Shown here: positions 1 through 9,054 of the stretch, in pieces | Layout: every line of letters begins with the position of its first letter | Numbering within the stretch: the first letter of the stretch is position 1 | Origin: Chitinophagaceae bacterium | Lineage (GTDB): Bacteria; Bacteroidota; Bacteroidia; Chitinophagales; Chitinophagaceae | DNA length: 64,000 nt | Assembly (NCBI GenBank): GCA_016721085.1 | Contig: JADKJI010000017.1 | Location: 1-64,000, forward strand | Direction of reading: 5' to 3' | The notes under the pieces: model-generated | Databases searched by the model: none | What the model was told of the DNA's origin: nothing | What the model saw: only the letters and a program-made list of their open reading frames with translations | Position numbers and translations under genes: made by a program

Positions 1-500
1 AAAAATCTCTTTGTGTGGTTTCCAGGTTGCTGCCTTCGCTTTGTTATCACTTCTACGAAATAGGAAGCTATTCCAGAGTATTTCCAGTTTGCTATGTTGT
101 GTTTTTCAAAACCATTGGTACTAAGATGCATGGTATAGCCCTTGTCTTTTAAATAATCGAGAACGGTAAAGGTATCCGGGAATAAGGCTGTGCGGGTAGG
201 TAGTAAGTCGAGGAATTCAACCGCCATTTGACGGGCCAGTTTTTCATCACCTATCTTGAAATCGAGAAGGGTAAGCCAGAATCTTTTCCAGCGCAGTTCA
301 TCCACCTTGATGAATCCTTTTCTATATCGGTCCCACATCTTTTCATTGTGCTCCAGATAGCATTTATGAAAGCGGTCGAAATCGTCAATGCCTCTGTTCA
401 AGCGAAAGGGAAGCGTAAAGGGTGTCGAGGGTAAGTCGGCTATTGGTCCTCAAAATCCCATAATGTGGTCGAGATCGAAGAAAAGGTGGCGATACTATCC
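1..500 (-). CDS. HAD-family hydrolase, YjjG-like (partial, frameshifted)
   Basis: The reverse strand encodes a haloacid-dehalogenase fold resembling YjjG-type pyrimidine nucleotidases. Motif I (FFDLDHT) lies near 460-480, the helical cap spans about 200-390, and motif II (LSTNGFE) lies near 110-135. The gene runs off the window start, so motifs III and IV are not seen. At least three frame changes (near 462, 445 and 385) and another near 90 break it, and no clean ATG remains. A TAnnTTTG box at 503-510 fits a start just downstream of it. The likely role is dephosphorylation of a nucleotide or similar small phosphate, inferred from family only. Confidence 0.65.
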
Positions 501-502
501 TG

Positions 503-510
503 CAAAAATA
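503..510 (-). promoter_or_regulatory. Putative -7 box for the HAD gene
   Basis: TATTTTTG on the minus strand matches the Bacteroidota -7 consensus TAnnTTTG. It lies immediately upstream of the first recognisable HAD codons. No good TTTG -33 element was found, so support is limited. Confidence 0.35.
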
Positions 511-564
511 CGAAGTCGTAACTATTGCAAAAAAAAATCGTACTTCGTGGTGTAAATAATTTTC

Positions 565-1260
565 ATGAACATAGTAATAACCAGCTTCAAAAGGATTTGG
601 AAGGGATAGCCCAGATTTTTGCTGAAAAGGGTAATACTCTTTGCTTACAAGCAGAAAGGAGGCAGATCTTCAGAAAGTAAAAGAAGAGCTCATCAAAAAT
701 CCAGGCTCGTGCAAAGTTCTTGTAAGGCTGCTGATTTATCTGTTCCAGCTCAGGCTACTGCTTTTGGACAATGGGTATTAGAGCAGGTGGGAGCACCAGA
801 TATATTGGTGAATAATGCAGGATTATTCAATCCTGGTAATATTTCAACGGAGGCAGAAGGTTCGTTAGATGAAATGATTCATGTAAATCTTTATAGTGCC
901 TATCATCTTACCAGAACCGTATTGCCTGCAATGATTATAAAGAAGAGCGGACATATATTCAATATCTGTTCAATAGCATCATTGGCCGCCTATGATAATG
1001 GTGGCGCTTACAGCATCAGTAAGTTCGCCTTATACGGTTTTTCTAAAAATCTCCGCAAAGAGTTGATGCCTCAGGGAATAAAAGTGACGCATGTAATTCC
1101 AGGGGCTGCATATACTGATTCATGGAGTGGAAGTGGAATAGATCCTAAACGTATCATGGAAGCAGAAGATATAGCTAAGATGATAAAGGCAGCTTCTGAA
1201 CTTTCTGTGCAGGCTTGTGTGGAGGAGATTGTGATGAGGCCGCAGTTGGGAGATCTTTAG
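565..1260 (+). CDS. Short-chain dehydrogenase/reductase (frameshifted N-terminus)
   Basis: A classical SDR of about 230 residues, divergent from the HAD gene. Visible features are the NNAG motif, an IASLAA stretch with the catalytic Ser, and YSISK giving the catalytic Tyr/Lys pair, all on a Rossmann fold. The start ATG at 565 reads MNIVIT, as expected just before the TGxxxGIG nucleotide-binding loop. Small indels between about 580 and 720 scramble that loop. From 720 onward the frame is clean. It should be an NAD(P)-dependent oxidoreductase of unknown substrate. Confidence 0.75.
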
Positions 1261-1614
1261 TAGTTTGGGGGAAGTTCCTAATGTTCAAGAAGTTCCAGAG
1301 GGCCTACAAATTACTTGCAGCTTGAAAGATTAAGTTTTTTTACCGCAGAGTCGCGTAGACGCAGAGAAGATTCCCCTGCGTCTCCGCGTCTCTGCGGTAA
1401 ATGTATTTGGCTGTTTATTCTCAAATTCAAATCATCAAATTTTCAAATTACTTACTAGCTTTCATCTTCACCACCCGCTTCCTGTCTTAATCTCTACCTG
1501 ATAATTACCTTCTGGTGAAATATTCAAGTTCATTTAATTTAAATGGTTGTTGCCTGCGATGGCAGTGTGAATGTTCTGGTAAGTCTTACCCTGTTATCAG
1601 CTTGATAATGAGGT
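1261..1614. other. Intergenic region with repeat motifs
   Basis: No gene is seen. The stretch contains degenerate GTTCC(A) repeats (1270-1300), a strong 25-bp palindrome (1340-1400, listed separately) and an AAATT(T/C)AAAT-type repeat (about 1420-1450). The same motif classes recur in other gaps of this window. Confidence 0.6.
1340..1400. repeat. Long palindrome (25-bp arms)
   Basis: Arms 1340-1364 and 1376-1400 are inverted copies with two mismatches, built from the word ACCGCAGAGACGCGGAGACGCAG. The loop is 11 bp. It lies downstream of the SDR gene and upstream (in genome terms) of a convergent minus-strand gene. It could act as a bidirectional transcription or mRNA end, or be a dispersed palindromic element. 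Confidence 0.75.
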
Positions 1615-2214
1615 CTACATATATAATTCACCCGCTTTTTTCCCTGCTTTCATTTCTAATTGCAGTTTTTCAGTGAATGTGAGTGCAGATGATTTTGATG
1701 TCAGCTTATTGTTTTTAGGTGATGGTTCAGCTATTGAAGTACTCGTTCTTCTTGGAATAGGTACTGAAGCGATTGTGTCTGGTAATTCAGGCTGTTTTAT
1801 TACAATGCTTTTTGTTGTGGTTTCCAATTGTGAAATACTGATAGCTTCGCTATAGATAGGGTCAGCGTTTGTTTGTATTATTTTTATGCGATAGAAATAG
1901 GCGGGTTGAAATATGAACTTGTCGGTGAATTGGCAATTATTCTTTGCATTCGATTTAATAGTACCGATTTTTACAAACATCTGTCCGCCTAAACATTCTT
2001 TCCACTTCAAATGAAATTGTTTTTCGAAGAATTGGCCATTGACCAATTGAGATTGATTTTTTTTGTATGTAGCGGCCACTGAATTTCTTTTTGACTGGTA
2101 CTGCTATTAATAGTTTCTGGATTATTTGTATTATAAGTGGGTGTATTTGTAAGTGCAGATGTTTCAATCAGCAACAACAAGGCAAAGTTGGCATGATACT
2201 CCTAAGAGATACAT
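1615..2214 (-). CDS. Putative secreted protein with Fn3-like segment (frameshifted)
   Basis: The clearest part (2079 to 1615) has a pattern typical of Bacteroidota secreted proteins just before a sorting domain: FHLKWKE, then FVKIGTIKS, then FTDKF and YFYRIKI. Upstream, another frame starts with a hydrophobic leader (MYLLGVSCQLCLVVA) at 2214, suggesting a signal peptide, so at least two indels separate leader and body. A further open stretch reaches an ATG near 2494 (MTDQSKVEISRRR) and may belong to the same gene or be a separate small one. Function is unknown. Confidence 0.45.
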
Positions 2215-2735
2215 GGGTACGATCGATTCGCATTTTGATAGGGTTTAGTCGGCTTTTCGAAGGAGTGGAAATCGAGTGGGTTTCTCTGTTAGGCTATCGG
2301 ATGATTCGGATACAAAAAAGCGATTTAAGCGCATACGCAAGTAATGGGAGACTTGCTTTTAGATGAACGTAGGTGTTTTTTCGATGAATGAACGGGGTGG
2401 TATTGATTATCAGGAAGATAGCTATTGCTGTTTTAAGGCGGCTATTACATCATCATGGCGTCTGCGGCTTATTTCCACTTTCGATTGGTCGGTCATTTTA
2501 ACTTTCCTTCATTAGTATATGTGATTGACTCTTTTTGTATTAATATAGAAGCTACTATTGATATTAGTTTACCATAATACGCCAGGATACGAATTGAAAC
2601 ATTCTGGCAAACAAGCTCAACCTTAAAAATCCATTTCCTGAATTATCCAATGGTCGCCGCTCATCCCTTTAACCCGCTTTTAACTCATTCGGGAATTGCC
2701 CCTGCCGATTACCCTACTTATATTTGTTTCCTGCA
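2215..2735. other. Intergenic region, no confident gene
   Basis: No gene can be supported with confidence. A short minus-strand open stretch beginning near 2494 (MTDQSKVEISRRR...) looks coding-like but breaks after about 24 codons. The batD promoter lies at the right end. Confidence 0.4.
2694..2726 (+). promoter_or_regulatory. Putative batD promoter
   Basis: ATTG near 2695, about 20 bp, then TATATTTG at 2719-2726 approximates the Bacteroidota TTTG-N19-TAnnTTTG promoter. It sits 10 bp before the ATG at 2736, implying a very short leader. Confidence 0.45.
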
Positions 2736-4211
2736 ATGAATAAGAATAAGATACACTGGCTGTTGGTGATTGGTGGACTATTGTCGCTGACCATGTTCAA
2801 TTTTGCTGCTATTGGGCAGGCAAGATTCTACGCGGCAGTGAGTGAAGGGCCGTTGGTGGCAGGACAAACCTTTCAGGTTCAGTATATTGTTGAAGATCCA
2901 AAAGAACCTCCACAGTTTCGTCTCCCCTCTTTTTCCTCTTTTACGGTTCATGATAGCTTTGATAGCAAAAGCACGGTTATTCAATCAGGAACTGGATTGT
3001 TGCAGGTGTATTCCAAGATTGTTGTGTTATCAGTTAATAAACCAGGACGTTATACTATTCCAGGAGCAAAAGCATTTATTGATGGCAAATGGCAACAATT
3101 CAGTTCAACAAAGGTGCAAATAGTGAAGGATTGGCTGCCTGCCTAACCAGGATATGAACCATTGAATCCGGATATTCCTATTGAAAAGAATGCGGAATTG
3201 AGGCCAGGGAGCTCTATCGAGAAAAAATAGCAGACCATCTTTTCATGAGAGCCATTGCCAGAGTAAGACGCGATGTTTTGTGGGGGAAGGGGTAATGGTA
3301 ACCTATAAGTTCTATTCTCGTATCAATACTACATCACAAGTACTCAAACGGCCATCGCTTACAGGGTTCAGTGTAGTGGAAATGGTAGATGCTTATGAAA
3401 GTAAACCAGATATCGAGATATATAATGGTCAACGATATTATGTGAACCTTGTAAGAAAAGTGCAACTGTTTCCATTGCAAGCCGGGAAGTTTGAATTAGA
3501 ACCCGCCCTAAAAGAAGTTTATAATAAATATGTATTTCCTCTACAGGGCTATAAAAGTTTTGAATATTCCTTTACGGCACCAGATTCCGGATCCGTAGTG
3601 ATTCCAGCTGCCAACTTCCATTATTTTAATCCGGCAACGAAAGTATACCAGGCAGCCAATTCAAATCCTGTTACATTGACTATTCTTCCTGCCATACAAA
3701 AACCAGCACCTCCTTTATCAACTGAAACTAATGTTGTTGATGATAGTTCAATACCCCGTCAATTGTATTGGTTTGCTATTGTTGCGGTATTGATTGTAAG
3801 TTGGATTGTATTCCAGATAATTAGGGTAAAGGAAAAGCAACATCTGGTGATAAAGTAACAACAGACACAGTAGTACATGTAAAAGATGAGGTTCCTTCAA
3901 CAGAAGATATTTTGCGAAAAGCACAGAATGCTCTTGCAAGTAATGATTCAAGGACTTTTTACAGAGAATTACAGGCCAGCTTATGGAAGGTTTCTGGTGA
4001 CTACTGCGGATTGCCCCCTTCTGAGCAAAACAAAGTACGAATACAGGAAGTGTTGCGTCATAAGCAGACACCTAATGAAATAATAGGTAATCTTATTGCA
4101 GTACAACAGGAATGCGATTGGGCCTTATATACAACAGATGATAGTGACGATTCCGTCAAAGATGAACTTCTTGAAAAAAGTACTGTGCTGGTGAATTATT
4201 TCCGGAAGTGA
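2736..4211 (+). CDS. batD: BatD-family protein (frameshifted)
   Basis: About 490 codons in three frames. There is an N-terminal signal/TM segment (MNKNKIHWLLVIGG), then repeated immunoglobulin-like beta domains as in BatD (aerotolerance) proteins, e.g. GPLVAGQTFQVQY and PGRYTIPGA. A C-terminal TM helix (YWFAIVAVLIVSWIVFQII, near 3765-3822) is followed by a cytoplasmic tail (RKAQNALASND...). Breaks lie near 3140-3290 and 3858. BatD normally works with membrane VWA proteins BatA/BatB in envelope stress tolerance, but none are adjacent here. Confidence 0.75.
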
Positions 4212-4232
4212 TAGCAGTGCTTAAGAAGTCAA

Positions 4233-4932
4233 TTATTCGCTATACTTATAACCTACACCTCTTACGGAATGAAAGTAAATAGGATTACGACTATCCTCTT
4301 CAAAGTATTTCCTGAAGTTTAAAATGAAGTTGTCGATAGTTCGGGTGGTTGGATATACGTTATAACCCCAAACGGTTTGAAGTATTTTTTCTCTCGGCAC
4401 CACTTCATTCTTGTTTTCAATAAGCAATTTCAACAGCATCGCTTCTTTCTTGGAAAGCTGTATCAATTCTCCATTTTATTTACAGCTTCCTGTGCCTTAA
4501 AATCTATCTTGTTTTTCCGAATGTATAAGTGACACCAACAGTGTCCTTATCCAACATCTTTTATTTTTCTCAATCAGCTTTTGAACCCTTAGTAACAGTT
4601 CTTCAAGATTGAAAGGTTTTGTGAGATAATCATCAGCCCCTTTCTTTAATCCTAATACTCTGTCGGCACTGGTATTCTTCGCACTTAATATAAGGATAGG
4701 TACTTCATTATTCCTTACACGGATAGTTTCTGTAACATGAATGCCGTCCACTTCCGGTAACATGATATCCATTATGACAAGGTCGAAATATTCGTTCTGA
4801 ACTTTCTGAAGCGCCATATTGCCATCAAATGCAGAAGTGACTTCATATCCTTCCAACTCAGGTTCAACTTGAGAGCTTCATGCAGGTTCTCTTCATCTTC
4901 AACCAGTAATATGGATAATTTATTCGGGGCAT
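4233..4932 (-). CDS. OmpR-family response regulator (frameshifted)
   Basis: The receiver domain shows the acidic pair (VEDEEN), phospho-acceptor Asp in DLVIMDIMLPEVDG, the Thr/Ser region (LILSAKN) and the Lys of LTKPF. The C-terminal winged helix (LSKKEAMLLKLL ... TIDNFILNFRKYF ... VRGVGYKYSE) is of OmpR type. ATG at 4932 lies 4 bp after the kinase stop. Indels near 4860, 4545-4560, 4510 and 4470 split the gene. It should be phosphorylated by the kinase immediately upstream. Targets are unknown. Confidence 0.85.
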
Positions 4933-4936
4933 TGCT

Positions 4937-5926
4937 TTACCTTATTTTAAAACTGACAATGAAATTACTCCCTGAAGGCGTATTGTCTGTCACAAAAATG
5001 TCTGCATTATGGTCGGAAGCTATTTTTTTGCAAAGGTACAGTCCCAGTCCGGTTCCCTTTGCGGTTCGTGTGGCTTCGTTTCCAATCCGGTAGAACTTAT
5101 CGAATATGCGTTTCTTCTCAATATCTGGGATTCCAGAACCCTCGTCGCTTACTTTCAGTTCAATGGCTTGGTTAGATTTATGGAGGCTACAGGTGATTGG
5201 TTTCCCTGCTGGAGAATACTTCATTGCATTTTCAAGCAGGTTATTAAGCAATATGGTCAATAGCAGAGTATCTCCTGTGAGTTCAATATCGTCTTCCTTT
5301 TCCAATTTCCATTCCCTCAGCGGGAATCGGGATTTGAAATCGGTGATGGTCCCTTTTACCAAATCAGACATGTTCAGTTCTTCCTTTGAAAGGGAATAGC
5401 TACTTCCTTCGAGTTGAGAAGAAACGAGAATGTTATTGGTAAGGCTATTGAGGCGGTTAGTTTCCTGTATGGTCATCAGGATCAGTTTCTGCCGCTTGGT
5501 TTCATCGAGTTGATGTTTCTGTAAAGTTTCCAGATTAAGTTTAGCAACGGCGATAGGTGTTTTCAATTCATGTGTTACCGCCATCATGAAATTCTGTTGC
5601 TGCTGCTGCGTTTTCAACTGCCTTCTTACAGCACGATATACAAAGCCGGCACCTAATAAGATCAAAGCAAGGAAGGTAAGCCCTTCAGCAATGTATTTGG
5701 TAGTATTCTTTCTTTTTCCTGTTCCAGTGATATAGTTGCTTTTTCTATACTTCTCTCCAGTGGTTTGGGCATGGATTTTTAAGTCGTCTAACTTAAGTGC
5801 ATGCATCTCGCGGTTTTGTTTTTCAAGTGATATGAACCACCAAACAAGAGCTGCGATGATGTAGAACAGGAGAGTCCAGTATACCAATGTGGCGACTGCT
5901 AATTTTCTTTTATCTGTATTGGCCAT
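4937..5926 (-). CDS. Sensor histidine kinase
   Basis: An intact 329-residue two-TM kinase. TM helices are about 11-32 and 79-98, with only a short periplasmic loop between them (33-78). The phospho-acceptor is His119 in VTHELKTP. The N box has Asn233 (LENAMKYSP), G1 is DEGSGIP (261-267) and G2 is GTGLGL (291-296). It lies 8 bp after gldH and 4 bp before its regulator, so it is the third gene of a yicC-gldH-kinase-regulator operon. The small sensor loop suggests it senses membrane state or a partner protein (inference). Confidence 0.92.
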   Translation of the reverse strand: MANTDKRKLAVATLVYWTLLFYIIAALVWWFISLEKQNREMHALKLDDLKIHAQTTGEKYRKSNYITGTGKRKNTTKYIAEGLTFLALILLGAGFVYRAVRRQLKTQQQQQNFMMAVTHELKTPIAVAKLNLETLQKHQLDETKRQKLILMTIQETNRLNSLTNNILVSSQLEGSSYSLSKEELNMSDLVKGTITDFKSRFPLREWKLEKEDDIELTGDTLLLTILLNNLLENAMKYSPAGKPITCSLHKSNQAIELKVSDEGSGIPDIEKKRIFDKFYRIGNEATRTAKGTGLGLYLCKKIASDHNADIFVTDNTPSGSNFIVSFKIR

Positions 5927-5934
5927 GGAAAGGC

Positions 5935-6444
5935 TTACTCGGTTACTTTTTCGATGCGGATACCTGCATTCATCATATTCTCAAGTGGATCTTCCCTCAT
6001 CAGTTGCTTTAGAGTGAAAGTGTATGTGCCTTTCTTTCTGAAAGGGGCTGGTTTTTCGTTTAACAGCAAGCGATGTTCAAATATATCATCCATTCCTTTT
6101 CCTAACCATCCCTTTTCATCACTAGCCAATAAAAGGTTGCGGCGGTTTACATATATAGAGTCGCCGGGAGGCTGTACTCCAATATTTAACCAGAGATTCT
6201 TAAAACGATAGGCATCGGTATGGCGTAACACAATATAAATCCTGTAAAGGGAAGTGGTATCGCTAATATCAAATTGGATAGTAGGTTGAAAACGGCTATC
6301 CCAGGCATGATTTGGAATGGCTACATTTTTTTCGAATAATCCATTGGTAGTACATGAACTGATACCGATAACGGCAACCAGGAAAAGGATAGATAGTTTT
6401 TTCAAACGTCGGCTATTTTTACAAAAATAATAATCCGGAGGCAT
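5935..6444 (-). CDS. gldH: Gliding motility lipoprotein GldH
   Basis: A 169-residue lipoprotein with a hydrophobic leader and lipobox ISSC (Cys31), followed by a GldH-like body (IQFDISDTTSLYRIYIVLRH, LWLNIGV, GWLGKGMDDIFEHR). GldH is a component needed for gliding and normal function of the associated secretion machinery. Its ATG overlaps the yicC stop (TGATG), indicating translational coupling. A TTG at codon 14 is an alternative start that would give a more usual short signal peptide. Confidence 0.85.
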   Translation of the reverse strand: MPPDYYFCKNSRRLKKLSILFLVAVIGISSCTTNGLFEKNVAIPNHAWDSRFQPTIQFDISDTTSLYRIYIVLRHTDAYRFKNLWLNIGVQPPGDSIYVNRRNLLLASDEKGWLGKGMDDIFEHRLLLNEKPAPFRKKGTYTFTLKQLMREDPLENMMNAGIRIEKVTE

Positions 6445-7319
6445 CAGAGAACATTCAATATCTGTTCTTTGGCTTTTTCCAGTTCATCTTTCATCATTAC
6501 CACGCATTTCTGGATGGAAGAATCGTAGGCTTTTGCCCCGGTGGTATTTATTTCCCTTCCTATTTCCTGAAGTACAAAGGATAGCTTTTTGCCCTTTCCA
6601 TCTGCTTCTTCATTAAGGATGTCCTTAAAATAAGTAAGGTGGTTACGTAAACGAACCTGTTCTTCTGTTACATCTATCTTCTCTATATAATAAATCAGTT
6701 CCTGTTCCATACGGTTAGGGTCATAATTTTCTTTACCTACATTTTCTTCCAGCACTTTAACCAACCCTTCCCTTATTTTCTGTTTACGAAGTGGCTCCAG
6801 TTTAATAACCTCATCTTGCTGAAAAGCTATATTGTTTATACGGAGCAAAAGTTCTTTTTCCAGACTCTTTCCTTCTTCCAGACGATGAAGATTCAGATCT
6901 TCTATGGCAGCGAATACTACTTGTTTGAAAAGATCCCATTCCTCATCTGTTAATGTTTCACCGGTTGGAGTAATCACTTCCGGTAATTTCAAAAGGGAAC
7001 TGAGTACTTGTGAGGGATCGAGATTCAATTCAGCAGCTAATGCAGCAATAGGTTGATAATAGGCTTTAGCCAGATTAGTATTGATGCTTACTGGTTTTGC
7101 ACTGCCACTTTCTTTAAGGCTGATAGTACAGTCTACAGTACCACGTCCGAGTTTTTCGGATAGCAGCGTACGTATTTCAAATTCAAACGGTTTCAGGAAG
7201 GCTGGCATTTTCAATGATAACTCGAATTGCTTTCCATTGAGCGACTTAATATCTATCAGGAATGTTTTATCCCCGATCTTCTGTTCTGTCCTTCCAAATC
7301 CGGTCATTGATTTTATCAT
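6444..7319 (-). CDS. YicC-family endoribonuclease
   Basis: The start at 7319 gives the family's diagnostic N-terminus MIKSMTGFGR. The N-terminal YicC domain (about 1-155) is followed by the DUF1732 C-terminal domain with EADGKGKKLSFVLQEIGREINTTG near residues 240-262. At 291 residues it is the usual length. The family acts as endoribonucleases in RNA turnover. It is the first gene of the yicC-gldH-kinase-regulator operon and overlaps gldH by one base. Confidence 0.92.
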   Translation of the reverse strand: MIKSMTGFGRTEQKIGDKTFLIDIKSLNGKQFELSLKMPAFLKPFEFEIRTLLSEKLGRGTVDCTISLKESGSAKPVSINTNLAKAYYQPIAALAAELNLDPSQVLSSLLKLPEVITPTGETLTDEEWDLFKQVVFAAIEDLNLHRLEEGKSLEKELLLRINNIAFQQDEVIKLEPLRKQKIREGLVKVLEENVGKENYDPNRMEQELIYYIEKIDVTEEQVRLRNHLTYFKDILNEEADGKGKKLSFVLQEIGREINTTGAKAYDSSIQKCVVMMKDELEKAKEQILNVL

Positions 7320-7444
7320 AAAGTACAATTTGATGCAAAGTAACGAATAGTTTGAAGTTCGGCATTGTTCTTACCAGAAGGGGTTTGGATGGTAGTGGAA
7401 TGAGTTTATTGGGATTTTGAAAAACTTGTTTCTCTTCGGAAAAC

Positions 7445-7474
7445 ACAAAAAAATCTCCTGGTGAACCAGGAGAT
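7445..7474 (-). terminator. Intrinsic terminator without an upstream gene
   Basis: A perfect 9-bp stem (ATCTCCTGG / CCAGGAGAT, TGAA loop) is followed on the minus strand by seven T residues. The next minus-strand gene, yicC, begins 130 bp further on, so this would end a short non-coding transcript or attenuate yicC transcription. Confidence 0.7.
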
Positions 7475-7845
7475 AATATGTGGATGGGTTAGTAAGTACC
7501 GGGAAATAAATTTCCCTACACAATATTAAATAATATTTTTTCTATATTAAAAGTTTTTTCTAAGAATTTTATTAACATTTATGAATTGAATTGTGGAAAA
7601 TCCCCGTTTTCGACATTTCAAATAATGGTTGTAGATGTTGTTTATTATAAATTCGAAACCGATTTATTTTTTATTCGCTTCTATAATTTTCCTGTTTTTC
7701 ATTGGTAAATTTTATAATTTATCTATAATGAAACTGATTTCGGCCTATAACTGCAATGGTTTTTTTCATTGGGAGAACTGATTATTTTTTAGCTTCTCAA
7801 GTACTTTTACATATGTATTGAGATTGGGGTATTGTGGAAAAATAG

Positions 7846-7875
7846 TTTCTCATCCCTGTCTGTGTATTACTTTTG
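7846..7875 (+). promoter_or_regulatory. Putative lpxD promoter
   Basis: TTTC at 7846-7849, 18 bp, then TACTTTTG at 7868-7875 approximates TTTG-N19-TAnnTTTG. The ATG follows at 7892. Confidence 0.5.
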
Positions 7876-7891
7876 TCGAAACAGCATTTAT

Positions 7892-8890
7892 ATGAAGTTC
7901 CCAGCACCAGTAGCAATAGAATGGATTGCCAATCTTATTGGAGCAACAGTGATAGGTAATAAAGTGGCTATGGCAACAGGTATCAATGAAATCCATAAAG
8001 TGGAACCCGGTGATCTTGTTTTTGTTGATCATCCTAAGTACTATGATAAGTGTATACAATCAGCTGCTGATTTCATAATTATCAATAAGGAAACCAGTTT
8101 TCCCGAGGGAAAAGCGTTGTTGGTGGTGGAACAGCCATTCGAAGCGTATCTGAAAATCGTGCGACATTTTCGCCCATTTATTCCAGCAACCAAGTTAGTA
8201 AGCGATACTGCTCAAATAGGAGAATGAACCTATTTGGCAACAGGAGTATTTGTTGGACATGATGTAGTGATTGGAAAAGATTGCCGCATTCATCCCAATG
8301 TGACGATATTGGATAATTGTGTAATAGGTGATAGGGTCATCATTCAATCAGGGACTGTAATTGGGAGTGATGCCTTCTATTACAATACAAAAAAAGACAG
8401 GGAAGTTTGGTATCGTAAAATGGAAAGTTGCGGTAGAGTGATCTTAGGTGATGATGTTGAAATTGGATCTGGATGTACAATTGATAGGGGAGTAAGTCAT
8501 GATACAGTGATTGGTCGTGGTACTAAAATGGATAACATGATTCATATAGGCCATGATTCCGTTATTGGTAAGAACTGTCTTATTGCTGCCCAAGTGGGAA
8601 TTGCCGGTGCCGTAGAAATTGGGAATGGAGTTGTTATATGGGGACAGGTTGGAATCAGTAAGACTCTTAGTATCGGTGATAATGCAGTTATCAATGCACA
8701 AAGCGGTGTGCCCTCTTCTCTTGAAGGCGGTAAGGTCTATTTTGGTACACCGGTACTTGATGCCAGAGAAAAGATGAAAGAATTAGTTTGGATAAAGAGG
8801 ATTCCGGAGTTGTGGGAGAAGGTGATGGGGAAATTAAATTGTACGTTTTACGCAGAGGTAGGTTATAGAGTTTGTGTCCTAATTTATTAG
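7892..8890 (+). CDS. lpxD: UDP-3-O-acylglucosamine N-acyltransferase (LpxD-like), in-frame stop
   Basis: The N-terminal LpxD domain (codons 1-110) is followed by a left-handed beta-helix of hexapeptide repeats (IGKDCRI, VIGDRV, VEIGSGC, SVIGKNC, and so on) and a C-terminal helix. The IHIGHDSVIG segment carries the likely catalytic His. LpxD adds the second acyl chain in lipid A synthesis. Codon 112 (8225-8227) is TGA where IGENTYLATG would be expected, and the frame then continues unchanged to 8890. Bacteroidota can carry LpxD paralogues, so this may not be the main lipid A enzyme. Confidence 0.82.
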
Positions 8891-9054
8891 GGTCTTACTT
8901 TTAGTTTGATACTTGAAGCCTGCAAAATTCTCGAAGCTTTTTATAAAAAATGCAACTACTTATGCGGTCAAGTATTTATTCGGTGGCATTTAGCATGCGA
9001 GAAAACCTTCTCCAATTATGCCGCGTTCCAGGCCTCGGGTAAAAAGTTTTCGGC

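Larger units (their letters stand above)
7320..7891. other. Intergenic region with an orphan minus-strand terminator
   Basis: A 570-bp AT-rich gap between divergent yicC and lpxD-like genes. It holds an intrinsic-terminator hairpin oriented on the minus strand (7453-7474) with no protein gene feeding it, and an lpxD promoter at the right end. No ORF is convincing. Confidence 0.55.

Noticed and set aside
2091..2366. 91-residue plus-strand ORF
   Set aside because: It is antisense to the secreted-protein leader and has a composition typical of a shadow frame.
8225..8227. Selenocysteine at the lpxD TGA
   Set aside because: The family has Asn there, no selenocysteine is known in LpxD, and the window contains other probable sequence errors.
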